From Andeanibacterium sp036384795 (GTDB lineage: Bacteria; Pseudomonadota; Alphaproteobacteria; Sphingomonadales; Sphingomonadaceae), in the NCBI GenBank assembly GCA_036384795.1, contig DASVLP010000021.1:1-64000 (forward strand): a stretch of DNA of 64,000 nucleotides, written 5' to 3'. Below the pieces are notes generated by a model. The model saw only the letters and a program-made list of their open reading frames with translations. It searched no databases and had not been told where the DNA came from. Positions 34,301-42,103 of this stretch are shown piece after piece. The position numbers and the translations under genes are program-made. Within the stretch, counting starts at the first letter, position 1, and every line of letters starts with the position of its first letter.

Positions 34301-34325
34301 CTAGGCGCGAGCCGAGACGGCACAT
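31314..34325 (-). CDS. TonB-dependent outer-membrane receptor (1003 residues)
   Basis: The signal peptide ends at TPAGAQ, the TonB box region is SDVIVVTGSLIQRPN, and the plug contains GVDTITGGASAIYGSDAMSG. The barrel ends YYVGVRFGF with terminal phenylalanine. The length and the ITGGASAIYGSDA phrase mark the large OmpA-less subclass common in sphingomonads for glycans and plant compounds. A 24-bp palindrome (34378-34401) lies 53 nt before the start, between it and the MFS stop, so it probably has its own TetR-controlled promoter. Given the quinate/shikimate genes on both sides, it likely imports their esters. Confidence 0.93.
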   Translation of the reverse strand: MCRLGSRLALSVSVAAIATLSGTPAGAQENLPADQGPAAESSGSTGQDDATSDVIVVTGSLIQRPNNTSVSPIITLGEQQIKEAGTATLQDALNQVPSFTVGGNATTGGQGTGGRASINLHGLGTNRNLVLLDGHRLPVSDIAGNVDINILPEAIISGVDTITGGASAIYGSDAMSGVVNFKTLRSLDGIRVDALNSISERGDAYKFNGSVAFGTKFAQDRGNLIAALTFAHEDPLPLTTRSFFHDKVPSSYLGYGMFVPSATNAPNAAVEQGVFSQYGISSARNPLLNLGFNDDGTLFVQTGAVNYRGPTDDNGYMVIGGNVRMPVGQQGNLINRLDRKTAFLKGDYELSPGITAYGQFMYVDLTVNTNSGGSLTQFPALTTIPVTNPFIPTDLRTILASRPDPTAPFNWNGRYVGVPWKNWDENYRVTQYLAGLRGDIAAGWSFDLFGSYDQSQHNQTMHDAVLKSQVQRLLSAPDGGASLCAGGFNPFGDANARALSPQCVSFITKDARSVEDLSQLQFQGQVNGKLFDLGAGPVQIAFVADYRKNSYQYSPDIDFVSPNAFNIFVPSNPGGNIEGVVNTLPVPKKSINVKEAAAQIDVPLLADKSFAKELAIGAAARVSDYSVSGTVWSYEGDARWRPFDNLLFRGSYQRAVRAPNIGELFSPPQGNQLVIGTPPASLGDPCDVRSTARTGANASQVAALCVAQGVPAAAISSYLFPTTATGQVNSGNTALQPERADTYNIGFVLNAPRNGGLFGDVSLSVDYYNIKIKDVISTIPGLTVLSKCFNLDGSNPDYSNANEYCALISRDPLSGQILNVATPYQNLGQLQTDGIEAQIHWGIPAHLFQPDGRIMLDSAIGWLNNYKIQLLPGSSLVDYTGVSVGGTNPGSVPPRATPRWKALTTLAYRSDLFGVGLRWRYQSGMKDVTAVLTPANAQVGVPSYSVFDLFGSVKVMEKVEIRAGVNNLLDKGPLFVASSQNGTDQAIYDTIGRAYYVGVRFGF

Positions 34326-34377
34326 GAGCAGATCCTCCCAAATGCAGTCGCTTTTGCAACTGTCGGGTTCTGCATTT

Positions 34378-34401
34378 ATGTTACGAACTAGTTCCTGTCA
34401 A
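34378..34401. promoter_or_regulatory. TetR operator, site 1 (before TonB receptor)
   Basis: The core GAACTAGTTC (34385-34394) is a perfect palindrome, with flanks ATGTTAC and CTGTCAA. The segment from 34371, starting TGCATTTATGT, is almost identical to site 2 at 36501-36524 over about 25 nt. It overlaps the MFS stop codon and lies upstream of the TonB receptor on the minus strand. Two copies flanking genes of one locus with a TetR gene between them argue for the TetR protein as binder. Confidence 0.75.
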
Positions 34402-35630
34402 TTGCATCGGCGCAGCCGGTCCACAAGCGCGGCGCAACCGGCACAGAGTACCAGCGGGATACAGTATGCGCCGAACAGCAGTGGCAGGCTCGCCCGGGCG
34501 GCGATGAGATAGCCGCCGAGCAACGGCCCGATGATCGCGCCAGAGCGGCCGATGCCGATCGCCCAGCCTACCCCGGTTGCGCGATACTCAGGCGGATAGG
34601 CACTGGCGGCGATCGGCCAGACGCCGTTGTAGCCGCCCTGCAGAGTCACGCCGATGAGAAAGGCGACCAACAGAGTTGCCGCGACGGGCATCGCCATCGT
34701 CGCAAAGACCATCATCACGGCGATCGCGGACAGAAGCATCGCGGGCACCAGGCGCCCGAGCCCGACGCGCGTGGACAGGAGCGACATGGCCGCAGTTCCG
34801 GCAAAGGCGCCGAAATTGTACAGCGCTCCGGCATAGATGCCGTCGGTCTCGGAAAGCCCTGCCTGGATCGCGAGGCGCGGAATCCAGCTGACGATAAAAT
34901 AGAGCACCATCAAGCCGAAGAACACCGCTCCCCATAAGACGATCGTTCGCGCGCGGTACTCGCGCGAGAACAGCGCCGTTACGCGGTCCAAGCCGCCGCT
35001 CATCCTGTTTGTTGCCGGGATGCCGGAGCGAGAGCGCGGAAGGATCCCCCAGGCGAGCGGGAACAGGAGGACCGTTATCGCGCCTGCACCGCCGAGCATC
35101 GCCGCCCATCCGTACACGGGAAGAAGACCGGCGACGATGAAGCCGGTGAAAGTCGCCGCGAATGGATAGCCGGCCTGAACCATGCCGACGGCGAAATTCC
35201 TGCTCGCAGCCGGTGCCGATTCGGCTGCCAACGCCGCCATGCTGGCCAGAGCAGTCCCTATTCCCGCACCTACGGCGACGCGCAAGGCAAAGAGTTGCGG
35301 CACGTTCCCCACAAAACCGCTGGCGACCATGCCTGCCGACATTAGCGCCAACGCCCAAAGGATGATCGGACGCCGTCCGAAGCGGTCGGCGAGCGGCGCT
35401 ATCAGCGTCCCGCCAAGGGCCATTCCGAGCAAGCCGGCGCTGAACAGGCTGCCCAACGTGGCTGCGCCAAGCCGCCACTCGGCCTGCAGCCGGGGCGCGA
35501 CAAAGGACAAGATCGTCACGTCGATCCCATCGGCCATATTGATCGCAAAGCAGAGCGCGACGACCGCCGCGCTTCTCGTGGTCCACTCGGACTCCGCGGA
35601 TCCGGGGCTGCCAGCGGCTGGAATGGCCAT
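34398..35630 (-). CDS. MFS transporter, aromatic acid:H+ symporter type
   Basis: 410 residues from the ATG at 35630, preceded by GGGAGAG. About twelve membrane spans. The first, INMADGIDVTILSFVAPRL, carries the aspartate typical of aromatic-acid symporters, and the loop LADRFGRRPIILW is the major facilitator signature. The family includes carriers for protocatechuate, 4-hydroxybenzoate, shikimate and quinate. It lies 61 nt after tetR and upstream of the TonB receptor and dehydrogenase on the same strand, so inner-membrane uptake of quinate or shikimate is the most economical role. Confidence 0.87.
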   Translation of the reverse strand: MAIPAAGSPGSAESEWTTRSAAVVALCFAINMADGIDVTILSFVAPRLQAEWRLGAATLGSLFSAGLLGMALGGTLIAPLADRFGRRPIILWALALMSAGMVASGFVGNVPQLFALRVAVGAGIGTALASMAALAAESAPAASRNFAVGMVQAGYPFAATFTGFIVAGLLPVYGWAAMLGGAGAITVLLFPLAWGILPRSRSGIPATNRMSGGLDRVTALFSREYRARTIVLWGAVFFGLMVLYFIVSWIPRLAIQAGLSETDGIYAGALYNFGAFAGTAAMSLLSTRVGLGRLVPAMLLSAIAVMMVFATMAMPVAATLLVAFLIGVTLQGGYNGVWPIAASAYPPEYRATGVGWAIGIGRSGAIIGPLLGGYLIAARASLPLLFGAYCIPLVLCAGCAALVDRLRRCN

Positions 35631-35691
35631 CGTTCTCTCCCATTTGTAAGGCCTGGGCGACGAAGCGATCACCGCGTGCCGGAGGGCACGG

Positions 35692-36339
35692 TCAGTCCTG
35701 CTTCGTCACCCAGGACAGGATAATGTCCGCGACCTGCTTTGCTCGCCGCGCGATCGACGCCGGACTGGTCATGTCAAAGCCGAAATTGTGGGCGAACGTG
35801 AACTGGTTGGAGACGTTGTAAAAGCTGAGCGCGGTCATATTGAGATGCAACTCGACCGGATCGATCCCGTGGCGGAAGGAGCCTTCGGCCTCTCCGCGCG
35901 CGATGATTCGGCGGAGTATCCCGATCACCTTTTGATTACCTGCGGGAAGGCTTTCGATCTGCTTGAGGTGCTCGGCGCGATGGATGTTCTCATTCATCAC
36001 CAAGCGAACGAGTTCGGGATGCTCCGAATGGTAATGCACGTCATGCTCGATCAACCGGCGAAGGGCTTCGATCGCGGTGCCTCTTTCGATGTCGACCTGT
36101 GCTTCGCTTTCGCGGACCCGATGGTACGCCCGCTCGAGCACGGCACGATAGAGTTCGTCCTTGCCTTCGAAGTAGTAGTAGATTTTGCGCTTGGTCGCCC
36201 GGCCGGCAATCTCGTCGATGCGCGCTCCCGCAAGGCCTTTTTCCACGAATTCATGCGTCGCGACGTCGATAATCTGATTGATCGCTTGCTCACGCGTTTC
36301 TGCGCGGGAACGACGGGGTCTTTTTTCGGGCTCGGCCAC
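35692..36339 (-). CDS. TetR-family regulator with shortened helix-turn-helix
   Basis: 215 residues from a GTG at 36339, chosen because GGAGGAG lies 6 nt upstream; the frame extends further but is not protein-like. TetR features are AINQIIDVATHEFVEKGLAG, then IDEIAGRATKRKIYYYFEGK. From IA to the last F this segment has 14 residues where the canonical pattern has 16, as in the window's other TetR (LARAIGFSKAYIYRFF), so two residues are missing at the turn. It lies between two arms of the quinate/shikimate locus, each preceded by the same 24-bp palindrome, and probably represses both and itself. Confidence 0.87.
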   Translation of the reverse strand: MAEPEKRPRRSRAETREQAINQIIDVATHEFVEKGLAGARIDEIAGRATKRKIYYYFEGKDELYRAVLERAYHRVRESEAQVDIERGTAIEALRRLIEHDVHYHSEHPELVRLVMNENIHRAEHLKQIESLPAGNQKVIGILRRIIARGEAEGSFRHGIDPVELHLNMTALSFYNVSNQFTFAHNFGFDMTSPASIARRAKQVADIILSWVTKQD

Positions 36340-36500
36340 GGGCTTCTCCTCCGGTCGCGAGACGACGATACAGTTGTGTCGCGCGTCGCGGGTACCGATA
36401 GCGTGTCGTGCCAAGGTTTCCAGTCGGGCTCGAGCCGATCGAATTCCCCGCCGATCTCCCTTTGGCGCCCGTTGCACAGCCGATCCTGATTCCTGCATTT

Positions 36501-36524
36501 ATGTAACGAACTAGTTCCTTACAT
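36501..36524. promoter_or_regulatory. TetR operator, site 2 (tetR/quiC divergent gap)
   Basis: A 24-bp palindrome with a single unmatched pair: ATGTAAC, core-left GAACT, core-right AGTTC, CTTACAT. It lies 162 nt upstream of the TetR start and 90 nt upstream of the dehydratase start, within the 274-nt divergent region that otherwise holds no gene. It matches site 1 (34378-34401), including the upstream TGCATTTATGT. The repeated occurrence gives a searchable regulon motif. Confidence 0.8.
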
Positions 36525-36613
36525 TTTCCCTTTTGTCAAACGCCGGGCCGTGTTACCCGCCGATCAGCCGGTCTCGAACCGGGGGAGAGAATTCACATCT
36601 GACGGGGACGCGC

Positions 36614-38476
36614 GTGAAGACGTCCATTGCCACTGTTTCCATCAGCGGCGCGCTCGACACCAAGTTGTCCGCGATCGCCGCGGCAGGGTTCGACGGTGCG
36701 GAGATCTTCGAAAACGATCTTCTGTCCTGCCCGTTCTCCGCGCGCGAGATCGGTTCGCTCATGCGCGAGCTGGGGCTCGCCTGCACGATGTTTCAGCCGT
36801 TCCGCGACCTTGAAGGGTTGCCGCCACCCCAGCGTGCCCGCGCATTCGACCGCCTTGAGCGCAAGTTCGATGTCATGGCCGAAGTCGGGACGGGCCTGTT
36901 GCTTGTCTGCTCGAGCTGCTCGCCGATTGCGGTCGGGGATCGCGCCCGCATCATCGACGATTTGCGCGAGGCGGGCGAGCGTGCCGCAATGCGGGGGATG
37001 CGCATCGGTTACGAGGCGCTCGCTTGGGGACGCCACGTCTGGGATCATCGAGAGGCGTGGAGCATCGTCCGCGACGCGGACCATCCGGCGCTCGGCCTGA
37101 TCCTCGACAGCTTCCACTCGCTGGCTCGCCAGATACCCTCCTCCAGCATCGGCGACATTCGCGCCGACAAGCTGTTCTTGGTCCAGGTAGCCGACGCGCC
37201 GGTTCTCGAAACGGATCTGCTTTCTTGGAGCCGGCATTTTCGGTGCATGCCGGGGCAGGGCGAGCTGCCGCTGGATGAGTGGGCCGAGGCGATCCGACGG
37301 ATCGGCTATGACGGATGGTGGAGTCTCGAAATCTTCAATGACCGCTTCCGGTCGGGCTCGGCATCGGGGATATCGCTCGACGGCTTTCGCTCGCTCAAGC
37401 TGTTGGAAGGCGGAATTAGCCGGCCGTCCTCCCGCGCTGCGGCTTTGCCCGCCCGCGTGGCGGCTTCCACCGTTGAATTTGTCGAGTTCGCCGCAAGCCA
37501 TGAGGAAGCCGATGCGCTCGGGTCGATGCTACGCCCGCTCGGGTTTCGTCCGACGGCGCGCCACCGCAACAAAGACGTTACTCGCTGGACGCAAGGAGCG
37601 ATCAACCTGGTCATAAACTGCGAGCCCGAAGGGCTGGCGCACACGTTCGACATCGTTCACGGCGCCTCGGTTTGCGCAGTGGGCTTAGCTGTCTCCGACG
37701 TCGGGGCAGCGATGGCGCGCGCGGACATGCTGCGCGTGCCACGCTTCGAACAGGCCATCGGGCCCGACGAATGGCCGATCCCCAGCGTCCGCGGTGTGGG
37801 CGGCAGCCTGATATATTTCGTCGACGAGGCAACCCGCGCGGAAATGTGGGCCCACGAGTTCCCGTTTCCGCTCGAAGCGCCAGATCCCGAACCGCTCCTT
37901 GCCGGGGTCGACCATATAGCCCAGACGATGCAATACGAAGAATTCTTAAGCTGGCTGCTGTTTTACGTCAGCCTGCTTGACGTAGGGAAGACGCCGCAGC
38001 TCGAGATCGCCGACCCAATGGGGCTGGTGCAAAGCCAAGCGGTCGAGACTGCCGATCGCGGCGTGCGCTTCACGCTCAACGGCTCGCTTTCGGCTCAGTC
38101 GCTGTCCTCGCGGTTCATTCACAACTACTTCGGCGCCGGGGTGCAGCATCTCGCGTTCGCTGCGCGCGACGTATTCGCCGCGGCCGACGCCGCCAGCGCG
38201 GCCGGGCTGCCGCGGCTCGAAATTCCGACCAATTACTACGAAGACCTCGAAGCGCGCTTCGGCCTCGAGCCGGCGCTGATCGATGCGATGGCCGCGCGCG
38301 ACATCCTCTACGACCGCGACGGAGAGGCCGAATACTTGCAATTCTACAGCCGCGCGTTCGCCCGCCGGGTGTTCTTCGAGGTTGTCGAGCGGCGTGGCTA
38401 CGACGGTTACGGCGCGGCCAACGCGCCGATCCGCCTTGCTGCGCAGGCCCGGCACAAGCCCGAATTCATCGACTGA
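36614..38476 (+). CDS. quiC: 3-Dehydroshikimate dehydratase fused to HPPD-like domain (QuiC/QsuB type)
   Basis: 620 residues from a GTG at 36614 (GGGGA upstream). The N-terminal TIM barrel (1 to about 270) has the metal ligands E134, D165, Q191 and E239, which coincide with the positions reported for bacterial two-domain dehydratases, plus H168. It turns 3-dehydroshikimate into protocatechuate. The C-terminal half (about 285-620) is a vicinal-oxygen-chelate, 4-hydroxyphenylpyruvate dioxygenase-like domain with a plausible 2-His-1-Glu site: H434 (GVDHIA), H512 (VQHLAF) and E589 (FFEVVERRGYDGYG). The role of this second domain in the family is unsettled. First gene of a four-gene plus-strand operon. 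Confidence 0.93.
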   Translation: MKTSIATVSISGALDTKLSAIAAAGFDGAEIFENDLLSCPFSAREIGSLMRELGLACTMFQPFRDLEGLPPPQRARAFDRLERKFDVMAEVGTGLLLVCSSCSPIAVGDRARIIDDLREAGERAAMRGMRIGYEALAWGRHVWDHREAWSIVRDADHPALGLILDSFHSLARQIPSSSIGDIRADKLFLVQVADAPVLETDLLSWSRHFRCMPGQGELPLDEWAEAIRRIGYDGWWSLEIFNDRFRSGSASGISLDGFRSLKLLEGGISRPSSRAAALPARVAASTVEFVEFAASHEEADALGSMLRPLGFRPTARHRNKDVTRWTQGAINLVINCEPEGLAHTFDIVHGASVCAVGLAVSDVGAAMARADMLRVPRFEQAIGPDEWPIPSVRGVGGSLIYFVDEATRAEMWAHEFPFPLEAPDPEPLLAGVDHIAQTMQYEEFLSWLLFYVSLLDVGKTPQLEIADPMGLVQSQAVETADRGVRFTLNGSLSAQSLSSRFIHNYFGAGVQHLAFAARDVFAAADAASAAGLPRLEIPTNYYEDLEARFGLEPALIDAMAARDILYDRDGEAEYLQFYSRAFARRVFFEVVERRGYDGYGAANAPIRLAAQARHKPEFID

Positions 38477-38487
38477 GAGGAAACCTC

Positions 38488-39459
38488 ATGAACGTCCTGC
38501 GCCTTCTTCCGATCGCCGCGTTGCCGCTCGCGAGCATGGTATTCGCATCGCCGCCGAGGGATTTTCCGGTCGCCGCAGCGCCCGTGCTGGAGGACCGCTT
38601 TCCCGCCCATTCGGTGAGCTTTCCCGAAGGCGTCACCGCATGGCCGGACGTGACCTACCAGACACTGGACGGCTACCGGCCGCAGATCGTCGATGTGTAC
38701 GTCCCCAGAACGCCAGGCCCGCATCCGCTGGTCCTCTACATTCACGGCGGAGGCTGGCGCGCAGGTCACACCCGGCACTCGGGCGCGCTGGCGGATTTCC
38801 CCGCCGCGCTGGCGGAACTCGCTTCGGAAGGATTTACCGTCGCCAGCCTTGAATACCGACTCTCGGGCGAGGCCAAGTTCCCCGCCCAGCTGCAGGACGC
38901 CAAAGCCGCGTTGCAGTTTCTTCGCGCCAATGCCGCGAGGTTCAAGATCGATCCCGGCCGGGTTGCGGTGTGGGGCGGTTCCGCCGGCGGCCATCTTGCC
39001 GCGCTGACCGCGCTAACCTGTCGCAATACGAAGCTCGATCCTGCAGCAGCCAACGACGGCTGCGTACAAGCCGCGGTAACCTGGTACGGGGTCTACGACT
39101 TCACAGGGATGGGCGCCGGCTCCAATCGAGACAACCCCGTCGCGCAGCTGCTCGGATGCGAAGGGACCTGCTCGCCCGAACAGATCGCGGCGGCAAGCCC
39201 GATCTCCTACATCGACGCTAAGGATCCGCCGTTCCTGCTGATCCACGGAGAAGCCGACACGACCGTTCCGGTAGAACAGTCGCGCCTCGGCGAGGCCGCG
39301 CTCAGGAAGGCGGGTGTGCCGGTCGAGGCGATCTACATTGCGGGGGCCAACCACAGCTTCATCGGCAAGACTCGTGAAGCGACCCGAGCTGCAACGCTGC
39401 AGGCGATCAACGCCACCTACGACTTCTTCCACGCAAAGCTCGGGGTGCCGCGCAAATGA
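38488..39459 (+). CDS. Exported alpha/beta hydrolase (acetyl-esterase/BD-FAE-like)
   Basis: 323 residues with a signal peptide (about 1-21, ending VFA). The oxyanion motif is YIHGGGWRAG, the nucleophile serine lies in WGGSAGGHLAAL, the aspartate in HGEADTTVPV and the histidine in ANHSFIGK. Members of this bacterial esterase group remove acetyl, feruloyl or other acyl groups from sugars and polyols. It starts 11 nt after the dehydratase gene and overlaps the next esterase by 4 nt (ATGA), so it belongs to the TetR-controlled operon. A periplasmic role in freeing quinate or shikimate from acyl esters is inferred from this position. Confidence 0.87.
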   Translation: MNVLRLLPIAALPLASMVFASPPRDFPVAAAPVLEDRFPAHSVSFPEGVTAWPDVTYQTLDGYRPQIVDVYVPRTPGPHPLVLYIHGGGWRAGHTRHSGALADFPAALAELASEGFTVASLEYRLSGEAKFPAQLQDAKAALQFLRANAARFKIDPGRVAVWGGSAGGHLAALTALTCRNTKLDPAAANDGCVQAAVTWYGVYDFTGMGAGSNRDNPVAQLLGCEGTCSPEQIAAASPISYIDAKDPPFLLIHGEADTTVPVEQSRLGEAALRKAGVPVEAIYIAGANHSFIGKTREATRAATLQAINATYDFFHAKLGVPRK

Positions 39460-41030
39460 TCGGCAGGCTGATTGCAGCGATTGCGCTGGCGCTTATCGCG
39501 ACGCCTCTCCATGCGAGGCCGATCCCCGTCGATGGGGGGCAGGTCGACGGGATAGCGTTGCCGTCGGGGGTCGAGGCCTGGCTCGGCGTGCCGTTCGCCG
39601 CCCCGCCGCTGCGCGAACTGCGCTGGAAGCCGCCGCAACCGGCCAAGCCGTGGCCTGGCGTCTACCATGCGGACCGCTTCGCGCCGGAATGCCTGCAGCC
39701 GTTGCGCGGATCGCGCCAGAATCACTATTTCGGCAACGAAGCGACCAGCGAAGACTGCCTGTACCTCAACATCTGGGCGCCCACGCGGGCGAAAATGGCG
39801 CCGGTGATCGTGTGGATCTACGGTGGCGGCTTCAACATCGGCTCGGCCAGCATGGCCAATTATTCAGGTGAAGGTCTCGCGCAAGCCGGGGTGGTGCGCG
39901 TCAATCTCGCTTACCGGGTGGGTCCGCTCGGCTTTCTCGCCCTTCCCGAACTCAGCACGGAGGGGGGCGGCCATTCGGGCGATTACGGCCTGATGGATCA
40001 GATCGCAGGGCTGCAATGGGTCAAACGCAACATCGCCCGCTTCGGGGGTGACCCCGATAATGTGACCGTTGTCGGCCAATCCGCCGGTTCGATGTCGGTG
40101 GCACTGCTCCAGATGAGCCCGGCGGCGCGCGGCCTGTTCCGGCGCGCCGTGGGGATGAGCGGGAGCCCGTTCGGCGGCATGATCGCGCCGGTCCCGCTTG
40201 CCACGGCGGAAGCCCAGGGACTCGCCCTGCAACGGGAACTGGGCGCGACTTCGCTTGCCGATCTACGCACCTTGCCAGGCGACCGGCTGATCGCCGCAAC
40301 GAGCGTCCGCGATCCGATCGTCCTCGACGGAAAGGTCGTGATCGGCCCGGCGGAAGAAGTGTTCGCCGCCCACAAGCAGAACGATGTGCCGATCCTCATC
40401 GGCTATACGCGCGACGAGAGCTTCCGTCCGTTGGGACCGGTCACCGACGCGGGCGGCTTGGAGTGGGCCACGATGAGCCGCTATGGCCCGCGGGCGGCGG
40501 CCATCCTCGCCGCCTATGGTCGCGCCGATCCTGCGCGTGCGGCGGCCGACATCGGACGCGATTCCACTGTGGGGCTGCAGATGGCTGACTGGGCCAAGTA
40601 CCAGAACCGCTTCGGGACTCAGCCCGCCTATGCCTATCTGTTCGCGCGCCGGCAGCCCTACGTGCCAGGAATCACCTTCAGCGACCACGACCCGGCAACC
40701 GCAGGCGCCTACCACGCCGGCGATGTGCCGTACTGGCTGCGCACGCGCGGTTCGCTTAACCTGTTTCGCGTCACGCGCGATTGGCAGCCCGGGGACGCAT
40801 CGCTGGAGCGGGAAATGTCGGAGGCGCTGCTCGCGTTCGCCCGCAGCGGCGTTCCGCAGAGCCCCTCGCTCGGGCCGTGGCCGGCCTTCGATCCCTCTGC
40901 GCCGCGTCTCGCGTGGCTGGATGTCCAGAGTCGCATCGTATCCTGGCCCCATTTTGCGGATCTTGCGTTGTTCGCCAGCGACAAAGGAACCAATGTGCCG
41001 CGTCCATCGAACGCCAGGCCGCGCGATTGA
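39456..41030 (+). CDS. Type B carboxylesterase, exported
   Basis: 524 residues with a short signal peptide (about 1-20, ending PLHA). The family signature SEDCLYLNIWAP is present. The oxyanion segment is VWIYGGGFNIGS, and the nucleophile S209 lies in VVGQSAGSMS, a GQSAGS variant of the usual GESAG. The remaining triad acid and histidine are expected in the C-terminal half (GYTRDESF and YHAGDVPYW regions). These esterases have broad specificity for aryl and alkyl esters. It overlaps the preceding esterase by 4 nt and the following lactonase-like gene by 4 nt (TTGA), indicating one coupled unit of three hydrolases after the dehydratase. Confidence 0.9.
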   Translation: MIGRLIAAIALALIATPLHARPIPVDGGQVDGIALPSGVEAWLGVPFAAPPLRELRWKPPQPAKPWPGVYHADRFAPECLQPLRGSRQNHYFGNEATSEDCLYLNIWAPTRAKMAPVIVWIYGGGFNIGSASMANYSGEGLAQAGVVRVNLAYRVGPLGFLALPELSTEGGGHSGDYGLMDQIAGLQWVKRNIARFGGDPDNVTVVGQSAGSMSVALLQMSPAARGLFRRAVGMSGSPFGGMIAPVPLATAEAQGLALQRELGATSLADLRTLPGDRLIAATSVRDPIVLDGKVVIGPAEEVFAAHKQNDVPILIGYTRDESFRPLGPVTDAGGLEWATMSRYGPRAAAILAAYGRADPARAAADIGRDSTVGLQMADWAKYQNRFGTQPAYAYLFARRQPYVPGITFSDHDPATAGAYHAGDVPYWLRTRGSLNLFRVTRDWQPGDASLEREMSEALLAFARSGVPQSPSLGPWPAFDPSAPRLAWLDVQSRIVSWPHFADLALFASDKGTNVPRPSNARPRD

Positions 41031-42103
41031 GCGTCGCCGGCTTGCTTCTTGCCGCAGCGCTGGCGTCGAGTGCCGCGGCCGGCGATTGCCATTCCGATCC
41101 GGACCTCGATTACGTATGCGGACCCGAAAAGCCGGAGGACGTGCTGGCTATCCCCGGCACGCCCTGGCTCATCGCGAGTGGCTTCTCGCCCGGCGCGGGG
41201 CTCAAGCTGGTCGATATACCCACGCATGGCTTCCGAGCTTGGTACACTGGCTCACCCGAGCAGGTCGCGCCAGATCGTGTAAGCTTTCCTGATTGTCCCG
41301 CTCCGCTCAATCCGAACTTGTTCAATGCCCAAGGCTTGTCGCTGCGCCAGACCGGGCCCGGACACTGGCGCCTGCTCGCGGTCAATCATGGCGGTCGCGA
41401 GTCTGTCGAGGTATTCGATGTTGCCGCTGATGGCACAGACGAGCCCGCGCTGCATTGGCTCGGCTGCGTGCCGATGCCGTCCGGTCTGGCGGCCAACAGC
41501 GTGACGAGCTTTGCTGACGGCACGCTCCTGGTGACGGTGCTCACCCGACCCGGCACGGCGATCGCCGACTTTGTGGCCGGACGGAATACTGGTGGAGTGT
41601 GGCAATGGAGACCAGGCCAAGCCGGCTTTGCGCTCCTGCCGGGTACCGAACTTCCCGGAAACAACGGCATTGAAGCCGACCCGGACGGACGTCATTTCTA
41701 CGTCGTTGCCTTCGGCTGGCACTCGGTAGTGGTATTCGACCGCCAGGACACCGCGCACCCCATCGAGCGGATCGAAGCGCCGGACTTCATGCCCGACAAC
41801 ATCCACTGGAGCGACGGCAGTTTGATCCTAGCGGGAATGCGCCTTGATGAGCCCGCATGCGGCGGCTTGCGTCGCATCGTGAACGGCGTGGCCGACCCGA
41901 TGCTGTGCCATCGTGGTTGGGCTGTCGGCCACCTCGACCTTCAGCGCAAGCGCATCAGCACGGTTGCCTATGGCGAACCCCAACCGGGCTTCAATGGACT
42001 TTCCGCCGCCACGTTCGCTGGCGGCGAGTTGTGGTTAGGCTCGTTTCAATCGAACCGATTGGCGATAATTCGGCAACGTATCTTTCCCGAAGCTGTCCGA
42101 TAG
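41027..42103 (+). CDS. Exported SMP-30/gluconolactonase-like beta-propeller protein
   Basis: 358 residues from a TTG whose last two bases start the upstream stop codon (TTGA). This start gives a signal peptide LLLAAALASSAAAG; the frame is open further left but overlaps the esterase. Repeated beta-propeller phrases include GIEADPDGRHFYVVAF, DFMPDNIHWSDGSLILAGMR and GFNGLSAATFAGGELWLGSF, where N and D residues would bind the catalytic metal in lactonases of the SMP-30 group. Cysteines near the N-terminus suggest disulfides. In this operon a lactonase could open quinic or shikimic acid lactones; arylesterase activity is an alternative. Confidence 0.75.
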   Translation: MSVAGLLLAAALASSAAAGDCHSDPDLDYVCGPEKPEDVLAIPGTPWLIASGFSPGAGLKLVDIPTHGFRAWYTGSPEQVAPDRVSFPDCPAPLNPNLFNAQGLSLRQTGPGHWRLLAVNHGGRESVEVFDVAADGTDEPALHWLGCVPMPSGLAANSVTSFADGTLLVTVLTRPGTAIADFVAGRNTGGVWQWRPGQAGFALLPGTELPGNNGIEADPDGRHFYVVAFGWHSVVVFDRQDTAHPIERIEAPDFMPDNIHWSDGSLILAGMRLDEPACGGLRRIVNGVADPMLCHRGWAVGHLDLQRKRISTVAYGEPQPGFNGLSAATFAGGELWLGSFQSNRLAIIRQRIFPEAVR

